Of a stretch of 45,046 bases of DNA, positions 18,771 through 29,064 are shown piece after piece. This DNA comes from Mycobacterium asiaticum (lineage in GTDB: Bacteria > Actinomycetota > Actinomycetes > Mycobacteriales > Mycobacteriaceae). The stretch's first letter is position 1. Each line of letters starts with the position of its first letter. Position numbers and translations under genes: made by a program. The stretch covers positions 1-45,046 of the forward strand of contig NZ_LZLQ01000022.1 of the NCBI RefSeq assembly GCF_001673315.1, written 5' to 3'. The notes under the pieces are model-generated. The model searched no databases. It saw nothing but the letters and a program-made list of their open reading frames with translations, and was not told where the DNA came from.

Positions 18771-18834
18771 CTGCGCCCCATGGATTGTCAGCGGTATCCT
18801 GTCCTGCACAATCTGAGCTGACAGGGGGCCATAG

Positions 18835-19746
18835 GTGTCGACACCGAGCGAGCCCGGCAATTTCTCGCGGCGGCGCGCCGGCCCGCCGCCGCCCGCTGAC
18901 ATCGGGCGGTTGCTGCTGCGCTGCCACGACCGACCGGGAATTATTGCGGCCGTGAGCGCCTTCCTCGCCAATGCCGGCGCGAACATCATCTCCCTGGATC
19001 AGCATTCCACCGCGCCGGAGGGCGGAACCTTCTTGCAGCGGGCCATCTTTCACTTACCCGGTCTCACTGCGGCCATCGACGGACTGGAACGCGACTTCGC
19101 CAACTCGGTCGCCCGAGAGTTCGGCATCGACTATCGGTTCACAGAGGCCTCGAATCCCAAACGGGTTGCGATCATGGCGTCCAAGGACGATCACTGCCTG
19201 CTGGATCTATTGTGGCGCAATCGACGCGGCGAACTCCCTATGTCGATCGCCATGGTGATCGCCAACCACCCCAACCTAGCCGAACGGGTACGGCCTTTCG
19301 CCGTGCCGTTCTTTCATATTCCCGCCACCCGCGATACCCGTGCCGAAGCTGAGCAACGCCAGCTTCAATTGCTTTCCGGCAACGTGGATCTGGTGGTGTT
19401 GGCGCGCTACATGCAGATACTCACCCCGGATTTTCTCGCCGCGGTTGGCTGCCCACTGATCAACATTCATCACTCGTTTCTGCCCGCATTCATCGGCGCC
19501 GCCCCCTACAAGCGCGCCCGCGAACGAGGTGTCAAGCTCGTCGGCGCCACCGCTCATTACGTCACCGAAGTGCTCGACGAGGGCCCGATCATTGAACAGG
19601 ATGTCGTGCGGGTCCGCCATACTGACACCGTCGACGATCTGGTTCGTGTCGGCGCCGACGTCGAACGGGCGGTGTTGTCGCGGGCGGTGCTTTGGCACTG
19701 TCAGGACCGCGTCATCGTGCACGACAACCAGACCATCGTCTTCTAG
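18835..19746 (+). CDS. purU: Formyltetrahydrofolate deformylase
   Basis: PurU hydrolyses 10-formyltetrahydrofolate to formate and tetrahydrofolate, balancing one-carbon pools and feeding purine synthesis. The 303-residue protein has an N-terminal ACT domain (LLLRCHDRPGIIAAVSAFL) and a C-terminal formyltransferase-like domain with the catalytic INIHHSFLPAF and the downstream EGPIIEQDV. The start is GTG 18835, preceded by AGGGGGCC. It follows the permease gene as Rv2964 follows Rv2963, but here 787 bp of remnants lie between them. Its stop overlaps the stop of the convergent epimerase gene. Confidence 0.96.
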   Translation: MSTPSEPGNFSRRRAGPPPPADIGRLLLRCHDRPGIIAAVSAFLANAGANIISLDQHSTAPEGGTFLQRAIFHLPGLTAAIDGLERDFANSVAREFGIDYRFTEASNPKRVAIMASKDDHCLLDLLWRNRRGELPMSIAMVIANHPNLAERVRPFAVPFFHIPATRDTRAEAEQRQLQLLSGNVDLVVLARYMQILTPDFLAAVGCPLINIHHSFLPAFIGAAPYKRARERGVKLVGATAHYVTEVLDEGPIIEQDVVRVRHTDTVDDLVRVGADVERAVLSRAVLWHCQDRVIVHDNQTIVF

Positions 19747-20795
19747 GAGAAGACTCCCACCGCCGTTTCGCCGAAGCGAGCACGTAGTGCACCCCATACA
19801 TCGGCATAGTCTCCGGGGGAATTGCGATAGGCCTGATGGCGTTTGATGACCTGATGGACCATGGGAGTAATGAGCCGCCTGGGACGACGCTTCCATCCAG
19901 CCGTTGCGCACATCTCAGCCAGCATGTCAGGCCATGGATGTTGCTGGAAATTCAGCATTTTCTGTGCACGTGAGACATCCATCCAATCGTTGGGGAACCA
20001 GTCGTCGTCACTGTCCGGGTCACCGGGACGTCCCAGTGGAAGCAGACCGGCCATACCCTGAGCCGCCACCATCGCCGAGCCGATCGCACCCTGCAGTAAC
20101 CGGTGCGTGTCGTCGCCGGCAATCATCAGGGTTTCACCGACGACGTCTTTGTGCACAGCAGCGGCGAAAGCTGCTGCGACATCACGGGTATCGATGCAGT
20201 GCACCCGCCCGTCTATCGGTAACGCGCTACCGAAATACACGGTGTCAGCGCTGAACGGCATGGCCGACGGGTCGACGCTGAGCACCCCGCCGAGTCGCAG
20301 CACCACCCAGTCCAGGCCGGAACATCGGACCAGTTGTTCGGCCTCGAGTTTGTGGCCTCCGTAGAGTTCGCACGGCCGGAGTGGTGTGTCCACCCTGAGC
20401 GGTTCGGGATGCCGGTAAGGGTTGCGGGAGCCGTATATGGCGATGCTGGACGCATGGAGGAACCGGGGCGGATGCGGTTGACTTGCGGCGGCACGGACCA
20501 ACGCGGCGGTCGCATCGACATTGACCTTGCGGGCGAAGCCTGGCATTCGGTAGAGCGTCGGCGGGATTACCGCGGCCAGATGGACAATCACATCGGGTGA
20601 CACGGTTGTCACCAGCTGGTCGACCTGAGCGGGATCCGTGAGATCGGTCCAGCGGGTTTCCACCCCCGCCGGCAGGATCGCTTCGGCCTTGCGGTGAGCG
20701 GTGGCCACCACCCGCCAGCCGTCGCGGGCGAACCGCCGCACGGTATCGCATCCAACCAAACCGAAAGCACCGGTAATCAGCACGGTCCCGGACAT
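19743..20795 (-). CDS. NAD-dependent epimerase/dehydratase (extended SDR)
   Basis: The 350-residue protein opens MSGTVLITGAFGLVG, the Rossmann GxxGxxG of extended SDRs. It continues with a VDATAALVRAAA segment, the serine region FLHASSIAIYGS and the catalytic YGGHK. The C-terminal part binds the substrate and is not diagnostic. Family members act on nucleotide sugars, dihydroflavonol-like compounds or steroids. No partner gene reveals the substrate. It is absent from this position in the M. tuberculosis order as I recall it, so it is an insertion between purU and coaD. Its last bases overlap the purU stop. Confidence 0.85.
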   Translation of the reverse strand: MSGTVLITGAFGLVGCDTVRRFARDGWRVVATAHRKAEAILPAGVETRWTDLTDPAQVDQLVTTVSPDVIVHLAAVIPPTLYRMPGFARKVNVDATAALVRAAASQPHPPRFLHASSIAIYGSRNPYRHPEPLRVDTPLRPCELYGGHKLEAEQLVRCSGLDWVVLRLGGVLSVDPSAMPFSADTVYFGSALPIDGRVHCIDTRDVAAAFAAAVHKDVVGETLMIAGDDTHRLLQGAIGSAMVAAQGMAGLLPLGRPGDPDSDDDWFPNDWMDVSRAQKMLNFQQHPWPDMLAEMCATAGWKRRPRRLITPMVHQVIKRHQAYRNSPGDYADVWGALRARFGETAVGVFS

Positions 20796-21025
20796 GGCGT
20801 CCCCGATCCTTCGAACATCGTTGTTCCAAGTTGGACGTTAACTCAACCGACGGCAAAGGTCTCGGAATTGCGGCAAGCTCGCTACGCGTCGAGCAGTGGG
20901 ATAGCCGGAAGGTTCTGCCCAAGCCGATGGCAGACAAAACATTTCGCGGTAATACCGTCCGCCCCGGTGCCGGGCCGCCCGAACTGGTCAGACTTCATGT
21001 CATACCCCGGTGCAAGGATTGAGTC
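20796..21025. promoter_or_regulatory. Divergent epimerase / metallophosphoesterase intergenic region
   Basis: 230 bp separate the two starts and must hold promoters for both genes. I see no strong -35/-10 pair and no clear palindrome. Confidence 0.3.
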
Positions 21026-21982
21026 ATGAGACAGTACGACATCATCGGCGACATCCATGGGTGCGCTACGCAGCTGGAAAGGCTGCTGGGCGAACTCGGA
21101 TACCGCGTCCGCCATGGTGCTTACCAGCATCCCGAGCGACAGGCGATCTTCGTCGGCGATCTGGTCGACCGCGGCCGCGAACAGCTGCGCGTTCTCGACC
21201 TCGTCAAGCGGATGGTGGACGTCGGTAGCGCGCAGATCGTCATGGGCAACCATGAGTTCAACGCGGTTTGTTATGCCACCCGAGATCCGGAGAACACCGG
21301 GCTTCACCTGCGCAGGCATACCAAGAAGAACACGGACCAGCACGAGGCATTTCTCAAGCAGCTCTCTCTCAAACTACGGACTGAATACATTCGGTGGTTC
21401 GAGACATTGCCCCTGTGGCTGGATCTCGGAGACATCCGGGTCGTGCATGCCTGTTGGCACAAAGAATCGATGAAATATGTTGAGGGCGAACTAGGTTCGA
21501 ACCGATTCACCGAACCGGATCAGTTCGTGAGAGCCTCGACCAAGGGCGACCCGCTCTACACAACCGTCGAGATCTTGCTCACGGGCCCGGAGATCAGCCT
21601 GACCAAGTATGGGCAGCCCAAGTACCTGGACAAGGACGGGCATCCACGCGGCAACGCCAGAATCCGCTGGTGGGACGACAGCGCAACGACGCTTCGGCAC
21701 ATCGCCGAAATAGGAAACAATTTCACAGCCGAAAACGGCGGACCCTACCCCGCGCTGCCCGACGTAGCGGTCGATGCGGATGAGCGGTCCTTCGTCTACC
21801 GCGACACCGTTCCGGTGTTCTTCGGCCACTACTGGCGACGGGGCGAGCCCCAGCAGGCACGCGACTGGACTCCGCACTGTGCCTGCGTGGACTTCAGCGT
21901 AGCCAAGGGCGGCGAGATCACCGCGTACCGATGGTCGGGCGAAAACACCATTGACCCCGGACATTACGTCCAGCTGAGCTAA
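21026..21982 (+). CDS. Calcineurin-like metallophosphoesterase (PP2A/ApaH type)
   Basis: All metal-binding motifs of the family are present in this 318-residue protein: GDIHG (8-12), GDLVDRG (44-50), GNHE (74-77), then VVHACWH and FFGHY for the last histidines. It is closer to the serine/threonine phosphatase and diadenosine tetraphosphatase branch than to lipid-linked phosphoesterases. There is no signal peptide or membrane helix, so it is probably cytosolic. The ATG has AAGGA 8 nt upstream. It ends three bases before the convergent coaD stop. Together with the epimerase it forms an insertion relative to M. tuberculosis. The substrate cannot be told. Confidence 0.88.
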   Translation: MRQYDIIGDIHGCATQLERLLGELGYRVRHGAYQHPERQAIFVGDLVDRGREQLRVLDLVKRMVDVGSAQIVMGNHEFNAVCYATRDPENTGLHLRRHTKKNTDQHEAFLKQLSLKLRTEYIRWFETLPLWLDLGDIRVVHACWHKESMKYVEGELGSNRFTEPDQFVRASTKGDPLYTTVEILLTGPEISLTKYGQPKYLDKDGHPRGNARIRWWDDSATTLRHIAEIGNNFTAENGGPYPALPDVAVDADERSFVYRDTVPVFFGHYWRRGEPQQARDWTPHCACVDFSVAKGGEITAYRWSGENTIDPGHYVQLS

Positions 21983-21985
21983 TGG

Positions 21986-22465
21986 CTACCGCTCAGCAAT
22001 GCGTTCGCGCAGGCGACGATTCACCGGTTCGGGCAACAACTCGGTCACGTCACCTCCGAGCATCGCCACCTCTTTTGCCAGCGACGACGACACGAACGAA
22101 TACTGCGGCGCGGTGGCAACGAAGAACGTGTCCACGCCGGCCACATGCTTGTTCATCTGCGCCATCTGCAGCTCGTATTCGAAGTCCGTGCCGGTGCGCA
22201 GACCCTTGACGATTGCGTTCATGCCGCACGACCGGACGAAGTCGACCACCAATCCCTGCCCGGACTTGACCTTGAGGTTCGGCAGGTGGGTCGTCGACTC
22301 TTCGATCATCGCGATCCGCTCGTCGAGGTCGAACATGCCCTTCTTGGCGGGGTTCACCAGGATGGCCACCACCACCTCGTCGAACTGGGCAGCGGCACGC
22401 TCGAACACGTCGATATGGCCCAACGTGACGGGGTCGAAGGAACCGGGGCAAACCGCGCCGCTCAT
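21986..22465 (-). CDS. coaD: Phosphopantetheine adenylyltransferase
   Basis: CoaD makes dephospho-CoA from 4'-phosphopantetheine and ATP, the penultimate step of CoA synthesis. The 159-residue protein has the nucleotidyltransferase motif [10 protein letters not shown] (8-17) and the C-terminal [15 protein letters not shown] that contacts the substrates. The start is ATG 22465 ([11 protein letters not shown]), the family N-terminus. It comes 24 nt after rsmD in the pca-rsmD-coaD run. Confidence 0.97.
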   Translation of the reverse strand: MSGAVCPGSFDPVTLGHIDVFERAAAQFDEVVVAILVNPAKKGMFDLDERIAMIEESTTHLPNLKVKSGQGLVVDFVRSCGMNAIVKGLRTGTDFEYELQMAQMNKHVAGVDTFFVATAPQYSFVSSSLAKEVAMLGGDVTELLPEPVNRRLRERIAER

Positions 22466-22489
22466 GTCACAGCACGCTAGCAGCACGCC

Positions 22490-23044
22490 CTAGCCGCGCT
22501 CGGCCAACTCCAGACGGGTGTCGCCGTACACCCGCTCGGGCCACGCCGACCAATCGCCCGGCCAGGTCAGCCGCGGGCTGCCAGCGCCGCGCTCGACCAC
22601 CGCGACGGTCCCCGCCCGCACCCAGCCATACGCGTCCAGCGCGACCAACACCGCATCGATCTCCGCGCTGTCGACGTCGTAGGGCGGATCGGCAAGCACC
22701 AGGTCCACCGGCGCCGCGGTCCCGCCGGCCAGCACCGTCGCCACCGTGCCCTTGCGCACCGTCGCACCCGGCAGGCCCACCGTGGCGATGTTGCGGCCTA
22801 TCACCGCCGCGGCGCGCGGGTCGGACTCGACGAACACCGCGGAGGCGGCTCCGCGCGAAAGCGCCTCGAGGCCCAGCGCACCCGAGCCGGCATAGAGATC
22901 CAGCACGGCTAGGCCCGCGAAGTCCAGGCGCGCCGTCAAGATGTTGAACAGCGACTCGCGGACCCGGTCGGTCGTCGGTCTGGTCCCCTTTGGCGGCACG
23001 GCGAGACGACGCCCTCCAGCCGCCCCGCCGATGACGCGTGTCAG
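22490..23044 (-). CDS. rsmD: 16S rRNA (guanine-966-N2)-methyltransferase RsmD, probable CTG start
   Basis: RsmD methylates G966 of 16S rRNA in the 30S subunit. The SAM-binding [14 protein letters not shown] and the catalytic DPPY (LADPPYDVD) are intact. The conserved N-terminus [17 protein letters not shown] begins directly after a CTG at 23042-23044, which overlaps the pca stop as CTGA. No ATG, GTG or TTG lies at the right place. The next downstream GTG would delete the conserved N-terminal strand, and upstream candidates lie deep in pca. I therefore place the start at CTG 23044, giving 184 residues. Confidence 0.85.
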   Translation of the reverse strand: MTRVIGGAAGGRRLAVPPKGTRPTTDRVRESLFNILTARLDFAGLAVLDLYAGSGALGLEALSRGAASAVFVESDPRAAAVIGRNIATVGLPGATVRKGTVATVLAGGTAAPVDLVLADPPYDVDSAEIDAVLVALDAYGWVRAGTVAVVERGAGSPRLTWPGDWSAWPERVYGDTRLELAERG

Positions 23045-26000
23045 GGGGTGCTGCTCTCTTGCTGCGAACTCAGCACCAGCAGCAGGTCGCCGCCTTCCAC
23101 CTGAGCGGTGCTCGATACCGCGATCCGCTCGACGGTGCCGTCGTTGGGTGCGGTGATCGGGGCTTCCATCTTCATTGCCTCGATCGTGGCAATGGTCTCC
23201 CCGGCGCTGACCTGATCCCCTTCGGACACGCCTACCGTCACCACCCCGGCGAAGGGCGCCGCGATGTGTCCGGGGTTGCCCCGGTCGGCTTTCTCCGCGG
23301 CCGGAACGGCGTCGGCAATGCTGCGGTCGCGCACGAGAACGGGCCGCAGTTGGCCATTGATGATGCACATGACCGTGCGCATGCCGCGCTCGTCGGGTTC
23401 GGAAATGGCTTCCAGTCCGATCAACAGCTCGACACCAGGCTCCAGCTTCACCCGATGCTCTTCACCCTGACGCAGACCATAGAGAAACTGGTTGGCCGAC
23501 AGCTGGGAGGTATCACCGAAAGTCTCCCGATGTTCCTCGAATTCAGCTGTGGGACCAGGGAATAGCAATCGGTTCAACACAGCCTGCCGCTTCGTCCCGG
23601 GTGCGGACAATGCCTCTTCGTCTTCTGCGCTCAGCTCTGGATCCGGCTTGGCCGGAGCGCGACCCGCTAGCGCGGCCGATCGTAACGGCTCCGGCCATCC
23701 CCCGGCCGGATCGCCCAAATCGCCGCGCAGGAAGCTCAATACCGATTCGGGGATGTCAAGTCGTGCCGGTTCGGCAGCGAACTCGTCGGCGTTCACTCCC
23801 GCGCCCACCAGCGCCAGCGCGAGATCACCCACCACCTTCGACGACGGGGTCACCTTGATCAGACGGCCGAGCACCCGGTCGGCACCCGCGTACGCCTCTT
23901 CGATCTCCTCGAACCGGTCCCCCAGCCCCAGCGCGATCGCCTGTTGGCGCAGGTTCGACAACTGACCGCCCGGGATCTCGTGGTGATACACCCGCCCGGT
24001 GGGGCCGGGTAGTCCAGATTCGAAGGGGGCGTAGACCTTTCGTAGCGCTTCCCAGTACGGCTCCAGCGCTGACACCGCCGCCAGCGACAAACCGGTGTCG
24101 TATGGGGTGTGGGCAGCCGCGGCCACGATGGAACTCAACGCGGGCTGGCTAGTGGTTCCTGCCATCGGCGCCGCTGCGCCGTCAACCGCATCGGCCCCGG
24201 CCTGCCACGCGGCCACGTAACTGCCGAGTTGCCCACCCGGGGTGTCGTGCGTGTGCACGTGCACCGGCAGGTCGAAGCGACTCCGCAGCGCACTGACCAG
24301 GGTGTGAGCGGCCGGCGCCCGCAGCAGCCCGGCCATGTCCTTGATGGCCAGCACATGCGCACCGGCATCGACGATCCCCTCGGCCAGGCGAAGGTAGTAG
24401 TCCAGGGTGTACAGCCGTTCCGCGGGGTCAGACAGGTCACCGGTATAACACATCGCGACTTCTGCGATGGCGGAACCGGTTTCGCGTACCGCATCGATTG
24501 CCGGCCGCATCGAGTCGAGGTTGTTCAGCGCGTCGAAGATTCGGAAGATGTCGATGCCGGTGGCGGTTGCCTCTTCGATGAACGACTTCGTGACGATTTC
24601 CGGGTAAGGCGTGTAGCCCACGGTGTTTCGGCCCCGCAGCAGCATCTGCAGACAGATATTGGGGATCGTTTCCCGCAGCGCGGCCAGCCGCTCCCACGGG
24701 TCCTCCTTGAGGAAACGCAGCGCCACGTCATAGGTTGCGCCACCCCAGCATTCGACCGACAGCAGCTCCGGTATCGTCCGCGCGAGATACGGTGCCACCA
24801 TCAGCAATCCGCTGGTGCGCACCCGAGTGGCCAGCAGCGACTGGTGCGCATCGCGGAAGGTGGTGTCGGTGACCCCGACCGCGGGCGACTCCCGAAGCCA
24901 GCGCGCAAAGCCTTCCGGCCCCAACTGAATCAACCGTTGCTTGGACCCCGGCGGCGGCGCCGCCTCCCGGTCCACCTCGGGCAGCTTGTCCTGCGGGTAC
25001 ACGGTCGACGGTCGCGCGCCGTGCGGCTGATTAACGGTCACATCGGCGAGGTAGTTGAGGATCTTGGTGCCGCGGTCCGCCGACGTGCGCGCGGTCAGCA
25101 GTTGCGGGCGATCGTCGATGAACGAAGTGGTGATGCGGCCGGCTTGGAAGTCCGGATCGTCCAGAACCGCTTGCAGGAACGAGATATTGGTCGAGACACC
25201 GCGAATCCGGAACTCCGCCATCGCCCGCCGCGCCCGGTTGACCGCCGTCGGGAAATCCCGTCCCCGACAGGTCAGCTTGACCAGCATGGAGTCGAAGTGC
25301 GCGCTGATCTCGGCACCCAGATTAGTGCTGCCGTCCAGACGGATTCCGGCGCCGCCGGGCGTGCGTAACGCGCTGATCCGTCCGGTGTCGGGCCTAAATC
25401 CGTTGGCCGGATCTTCGGTGGTGATCCGGCACTGCAATGCGGCACCGTGTGGGCGCACGTCGTCCTGCGTCAGACCCAGGTCGTCGAGGGTCTCCCCCGC
25501 AGCGATCCGCAGCTGACTGGACACCAGGTCGACGTCGGTGATCTCTTCGGTGACGGTGTGCTCCACCTGAATCCGCGGGTTCATCTCGATGAAGACGTAC
25601 TCGCCGTTTTCGTCCAGCAGGAACTCGACCGTGCCGGCACAGCTGTAGTCGATGTGACGCGCGAAAGCGACTGCGTCCGCGCAGATCCGCTCGCGCAATT
25701 CCGCGGGCAGGTTCGGGGCGGGCGCCAGTTCGATCACCTTCTGGTGGCGACGCTGCACGCTGCAGTCACGCTCATACAGATGAATCACGTTGCCGTGGCT
25801 GTCGGCCAGGATCTGCACCTCGATGTGCCGTGGTCGCAGCACGGCCTGTTCGAGATACACCGTGGGATCGCCGAATGCTGACTCGGCTTCCCGGCTGGCC
25901 GCCTCGATCGCCTCGGGCAACGCCTCACTATCGGTGACCCGCCGCATGCCCCGGCCCCCGCCGCCGGCAACGGCCTTGACGAACAAGGGGAATCGCATCC

Positions 26001-26448
26001 CCTCCGATGCGGACACCAGGTCGTCTACCGACGCCGACGGTGCCGAGGACTCCAGCACCGGCAGCACCGCTTCTCGCGCCGCGGCGATGGCCCGGGACTT
26101 ATTTCCGGTCAGCTGAAGGACTTCGGCACCGGGACCCACGAAGGTGATACCCGCAGCCGCACATGCCGCCGCCAAATGCGGGTTCTCCGAGAGGAATCCG
26201 TAGCCCGGGTAGATCGCGTCCGCCTCACAGCGCAGGGCGGTTTCGACGATCTCGTCGACGGACAGGTACGCCCGCACCGGGTGCCCGACCTCGCCGATCT
26301 GGTACGACTCGTCGGCTTTGGTCCGGTGCAGCGAGTTGCGGTCCTCGTGGGAGTAGACGGCGACGGTGCCCACGCCCAGTTCGTAGGCGGCACGGAATGC
26401 CCGGATGGCTATTTCGCCGCGGTTGGCGACCAGCACTTTGGAGATCAC
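23041..26448 (-). CDS. pca: Pyruvate carboxylase
   Basis: This biotin enzyme carboxylates pyruvate to oxaloacetate, refilling the TCA cycle. The 1135-residue chain has the full domain order: biotin carboxylase ([24 protein letters not shown]-grasp [25 protein letters not shown]) to about 450, carboxyltransferase ([20 protein letters not shown]) at roughly 525-800, the PC-specific allosteric region, and a C-terminal biotinyl domain with EAMKMEAP whose lysine carries biotin. ATG start. It lies 13 nt after vkor and overlaps rsmD. Confidence 0.98.
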   Translation of the reverse strand: MISKVLVANRGEIAIRAFRAAYELGVGTVAVYSHEDRNSLHRTKADESYQIGEVGHPVRAYLSVDEIVETALRCEADAIYPGYGFLSENPHLAAACAAAGITFVGPGAEVLQLTGNKSRAIAAAREAVLPVLESSAPSASVDDLVSASEGMRFPLFVKAVAGGGGRGMRRVTDSEALPEAIEAASREAESAFGDPTVYLEQAVLRPRHIEVQILADSHGNVIHLYERDCSVQRRHQKVIELAPAPNLPAELRERICADAVAFARHIDYSCAGTVEFLLDENGEYVFIEMNPRIQVEHTVTEEITDVDLVSSQLRIAAGETLDDLGLTQDDVRPHGAALQCRITTEDPANGFRPDTGRISALRTPGGAGIRLDGSTNLGAEISAHFDSMLVKLTCRGRDFPTAVNRARRAMAEFRIRGVSTNISFLQAVLDDPDFQAGRITTSFIDDRPQLLTARTSADRGTKILNYLADVTVNQPHGARPSTVYPQDKLPEVDREAAPPPGSKQRLIQLGPEGFARWLRESPAVGVTDTTFRDAHQSLLATRVRTSGLLMVAPYLARTIPELLSVECWGGATYDVALRFLKEDPWERLAALRETIPNICLQMLLRGRNTVGYTPYPEIVTKSFIEEATATGIDIFRIFDALNNLDSMRPAIDAVRETGSAIAEVAMCYTGDLSDPAERLYTLDYYLRLAEGIVDAGAHVLAIKDMAGLLRAPAAHTLVSALRSRFDLPVHVHTHDTPGGQLGSYVAAWQAGADAVDGAAAPMAGTTSQPALSSIVAAAAHTPYDTGLSLAAVSALEPYWEALRKVYAPFESGLPGPTGRVYHHEIPGGQLSNLRQQAIALGLGDRFEEIEEAYAGADRVLGRLIKVTPSSKVVGDLALALVGAGVNADEFAAEPARLDIPESVLSFLRGDLGDPAGGWPEPLRSAALAGRAPAKPDPELSAEDEEALSAPGTKRQAVLNRLLFPGPTAEFEEHRETFGDTSQLSANQFLYGLRQGEEHRVKLEPGVELLIGLEAISEPDERGMRTVMCIINGQLRPVLVRDRSIADAVPAAEKADRGNPGHIAAPFAGVVTVGVSEGDQVSAGETIATIEAMKMEAPITAPNDGTVERIAVSSTAQVEGGDLLLVLSSQQESSTP

Positions 26449-26461
26449 GCTCGACCCTAAC

Positions 26462-27070
26462 TCAGATCAGTGTCGACCAATAATTCCAGAAGCGGGCCAT
26501 GATCAGCAGGAACACCGCGGTGAACCAGAACGTGACGATCGACCATCGCCACCCGAACAGCAATCGGACAACCGTGCGATCTTCGATCACGGGACGCACC
26601 AGAACAGACACCACGACCACCAACAGCGTGATGGTGACGGCCCAGACCACCATGCAGTACGGGCACAGCGCCCCGATGCGGTACAGGCTTTGATAAATCA
26701 GCCAGTGCACGAAGACCGTACCGAGCAGCACACCCGCCGCGAGTCCCACCCAATACCACCGGGGCAGCGGAACTTTCGCCACTGCCAGGACCCCGGTGAC
26801 CAGCACCACGGTGAAGGCCGCAATGCCGGCCAACGGGTTGGGGAAGCCGAACAGCGACGCCTGCGGGGTCACCATCACCGACCCGCACGACACGATCGGG
26901 TTGATGTTGCACGACGGCACGTAGGACGGGTTGCGCAGCAACTCGATCTTCTCCACCGTCAACGTGAGCGAGGCGAGTAGGCCGACCGCACCCGCGATCA
27001 GCACCCACCACGCGCTGCGCGCGGGCGCCCAGAGGCCGTCGGCTGTTTCGGAGACGGGTTGCGCTGCCAC
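26462..27070 (-). CDS. Vitamin K epoxide reductase family protein (VKOR)
   Basis: Bacterial VKOR reoxidises a DsbA-type oxidase with menaquinone, taking the place of DsbB. The 202-residue membrane protein has four to five helices, the loop cysteines Cys54 and Cys62 (VPSCNINPIVSCGS) and the active-site CPYC (136-139). The start is GTG 27070, four bases after the upstream dsbA-like gene's stop. The direct coupling to a thioredoxin-fold gene supports their working as an extracytoplasmic disulfide-forming pair. Matches Rv2968c in position. Confidence 0.94.
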   Translation of the reverse strand: MAAQPVSETADGLWAPARSAWWVLIAGAVGLLASLTLTVEKIELLRNPSYVPSCNINPIVSCGSVMVTPQASLFGFPNPLAGIAAFTVVLVTGVLAVAKVPLPRWYWVGLAAGVLLGTVFVHWLIYQSLYRIGALCPYCMVVWAVTITLLVVVVSVLVRPVIEDRTVVRLLFGWRWSIVTFWFTAVFLLIMARFWNYWSTLI

Positions 27071-27074
27071 CAGG

Positions 27075-27830
27075 TCAGGTCTTTGCCGTGGCGGCGGCCT
27101 CGTCCATACCGGGTACGTTGCCGACGATCTCCCTGATCTTTGCGACCAGCGCATCGGGCGTCGACCACTCGTATTCCTGGCCGTTGATCTTGACCGTCGG
27201 TGTCGCGCGGATGTTGTTGGCCGCCGCCAGACCGGTGACCTTCGAGATGTACTTGCCGCTGTTGATGCAGTCCGGCACCGTGCCGGCGGCCCCGGCCTGC
27301 CGCGCGAGTTCGATCAGGCGTGCATTGTCGGGGAACTTCGTGCCCGTCTCGCTGGGCTGGATGCCTGCGCTGTACAGCGCCGAATGGAAGCGGCGGAATG
27401 CCTCTTCGGACTCGTCGGCGACGCAGTAGGCTGCCGCGGCGGCGCGCGAGGAATAGTTGTCGGTGCGTGGGCTGTCCAGGATGGTCAACATCGTGTAGTC
27501 GGCTTCGATTGCGCCGATGTCGATGAGTTTGGAGACGGTCGGACCGAAACCCCGCTCGAAGTTGCCGCAAGCGGGGCACAGGAAGTCTTCGTAGAACGAC
27601 ACCACGGCCTTGGGCTTGCCGGCGTCGGTGACCAACTTGCTCGACGAGACCCGAACCGCACCCTCTTGCCCGCCGGCGGCCTTCTTGTGGTTCGAGTTGA
27701 CGATGTAGAACACCAGGACGACGGCAAAGATCACCACGATTGCGGTGCCGCCGATCTGGATGAGCCGGCCGAATTTGCCGTCGCCGGACTGCAGATCGAG
27801 TCGCGCTGGGCGCTTTGGTTTATCGGCCAC
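27075..27830 (-). CDS. Membrane-anchored DsbA-like thiol oxidase
   Basis: The 251-residue protein has one N-terminal membrane helix (about 24-44) after a basic cytoplasmic tail, then a thioredoxin-like DsbA domain facing outward. The active site is CPAC (85-88) in FYEDFLCPACGNFE. The cis-proline region is ATPTVKING. It would introduce disulfides into exported proteins and be recharged by the VKOR encoded next. The start is GTG 27830 with GAGG upstream. Matches Rv2969c. I give no gene symbol because dsbA naming in mycobacteria varies. Confidence 0.92.
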   Translation of the reverse strand: MADKPKRPARLDLQSGDGKFGRLIQIGGTAIVVIFAVVLVFYIVNSNHKKAAGGQEGAVRVSSSKLVTDAGKPKAVVSFYEDFLCPACGNFERGFGPTVSKLIDIGAIEADYTMLTILDSPRTDNYSSRAAAAAYCVADESEEAFRRFHSALYSAGIQPSETGTKFPDNARLIELARQAGAAGTVPDCINSGKYISKVTGLAAANNIRATPTVKINGQEYEWSTPDALVAKIREIVGNVPGMDEAAATAKT

Positions 27831-27860
27831 AGTGATCCTCACGTGTGTTGGCTGCACCCC

Positions 27861-27900
27861 GTTCGGGGTTCAGGCGCCCCGGTCGGGGTTCAGGCGCCTC
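27861..27900. repeat. Two tandem 20-bp units in the lipN-dsbA gap
   Basis: GTTCGGGGTTCAGGCGCCCC is followed at once by GGTCGGGGTTCAGGCGCCTC (18 of 20 identical). An ACCCCGTTCGGGGT palindrome overlaps the first unit. In the 100-nt gap downstream of lipN this could act as an attenuator or terminator. Confidence 0.7.
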
Positions 27901-27930
27901 TAGAGTACCGACGGCACTGGTGAAAGCCGG

Positions 27931-29064
27931 TCAGCACCGGCTCAGGTGCGCACGCAGCGCCGAGATCAGCTCCTTCGTTCCCGCAGCGCTGCCCCCGCCG
28001 AGCTGGAACAGGTTTGCGAAGCCGTGCGTGAGCGAACCCATGTAGCGCAGGTCGACATCGACGCCGGCGGCCCGCAACGCGTTCGCGTAGTCCTCTCCTT
28101 CGTCGCGCAGCGGATCAAAGCCGGCCACCGCGATCAGCGCCGGTGCCAGCCCAGCCAGCGACTCGGCCAGTGCGGGAGAGACCTGTGGATCGGCGAGATC
28201 GATGTCGGACTTCCTCAGGTACTGCGCCGTGAACCAGTCGATATCGCGCCTGGTGAGCAGGAAGCCGCGGGCGAACAAACTCAGCGACCGGGTCTGCGCG
28301 GTGAAGTTGGTCCGCGGGTAGATCAGCCACTGCAGCACCGGCGCGGGTCCGCCCTTTTCGAGGGCATCGTCCCGAGCCATCTGACTGACTACGGCGGCCA
28401 GGTTGCCACCAGCGCTGTCCCCGCCAACCGCGATCCGCTGCGGCGCTGCGCCGAGTTCGCCGGCATGCTCGCAAGCCCACTGGAAAGCGGCGTAGGCATC
28501 CTCGATCGCCGCCGGCGCCGGATGCTCCGGGGCCAGCCGGTAACCGATGGACAGAACGTGAATTCCGGCGTCTCGGCTGGTCAAGCGGCACAATGCGTCG
28601 TGGGTGTCCAGGTCACCGATCGCCCAGCCGCCACCGTGGTAGAAGACCAGCAGCGGTGCGCCGTCGGCGCCGGCGGGCGGCCGATAGTGCCGGGCGGGGA
28701 TGTCACCGGCCGGTCCGGGTAGTGAAAGCTCGCTTACCTCGACGTGGATCTGCGGACCGGGCATGTCCACCATGTTCTGGTGCATCAGGTCGCGGGACGG
28801 GCCTGGGTCGTCGTCGACCACCAGACCGTCGACGCCGACGGCGCGCAGGCCGGTCAGCATCAGCTGCAGTGTCGGATCGAGGGTGTTGCCGTCGATGATG
28901 ACCGAACGGTTCCGGGTGAGCAGCCGCTTCGCGGCGGACGGAATCAATGGGATGACTTTGACGCCGGCACCCGTGACGGTGTTCTGGACGCGCGTCAGCC
29001 AACCCACTGGTGCGCGCGTCGGTCCGGATTGCAGTTCCGCCGCGCCTGGCAGACTTTTCGTCAT
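27931..29064 (-). CDS. lipN: LipN, hormone-sensitive-lipase-family esterase
   Basis: This 377-residue carboxylesterase of the HSL family has the oxyanion motif HGGGW (143-147), nucleophile elbow GDSAG with Ser217, and a C-terminal acid and base in GFDPLRDEGEDY and LTHGFANL. It hydrolyses short-chain esters in the related M. tuberculosis enzyme. The start is ATG 29064 with GAGGGA 8 nt upstream, giving almost the same length as the known protein. A longer frame from 29142 has no support. Its start codon overlaps the start codon of the divergent aldo-keto reductase. Confidence 0.93.
   Translation of the reverse strand: MTKSLPGAAELQSGPTRAPVGWLTRVQNTVTGAGVKVIPLIPSAAKRLLTRNRSVIIDGNTLDPTLQLMLTGLRAVGVDGLVVDDDPGPSRDLMHQNMVDMPGPQIHVEVSELSLPGPAGDIPARHYRPPAGADGAPLLVFYHGGGWAIGDLDTHDALCRLTSRDAGIHVLSIGYRLAPEHPAPAAIEDAYAAFQWACEHAGELGAAPQRIAVGGDSAGGNLAAVVSQMARDDALEKGGPAPVLQWLIYPRTNFTAQTRSLSLFARGFLLTRRDIDWFTAQYLRKSDIDLADPQVSPALAESLAGLAPALIAVAGFDPLRDEGEDYANALRAAGVDVDLRYMGSLTHGFANLFQLGGGSAAGTKELISALRAHLSRC

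Noticed and set aside
20882..20960. CFVCH, a heme-c-like CxxCH, in a - strand frame upstream of the metallophosphoesterase
   Set aside because: The frame has no plausible start, no signal peptide and no other cytochrome feature. It is probably chance.
26931..27923. Open frame of 330 codons on the + strand opposite vkor and the dsbA-like gene
   Set aside because: It is antisense to two genes with intact active sites and shows no family features.
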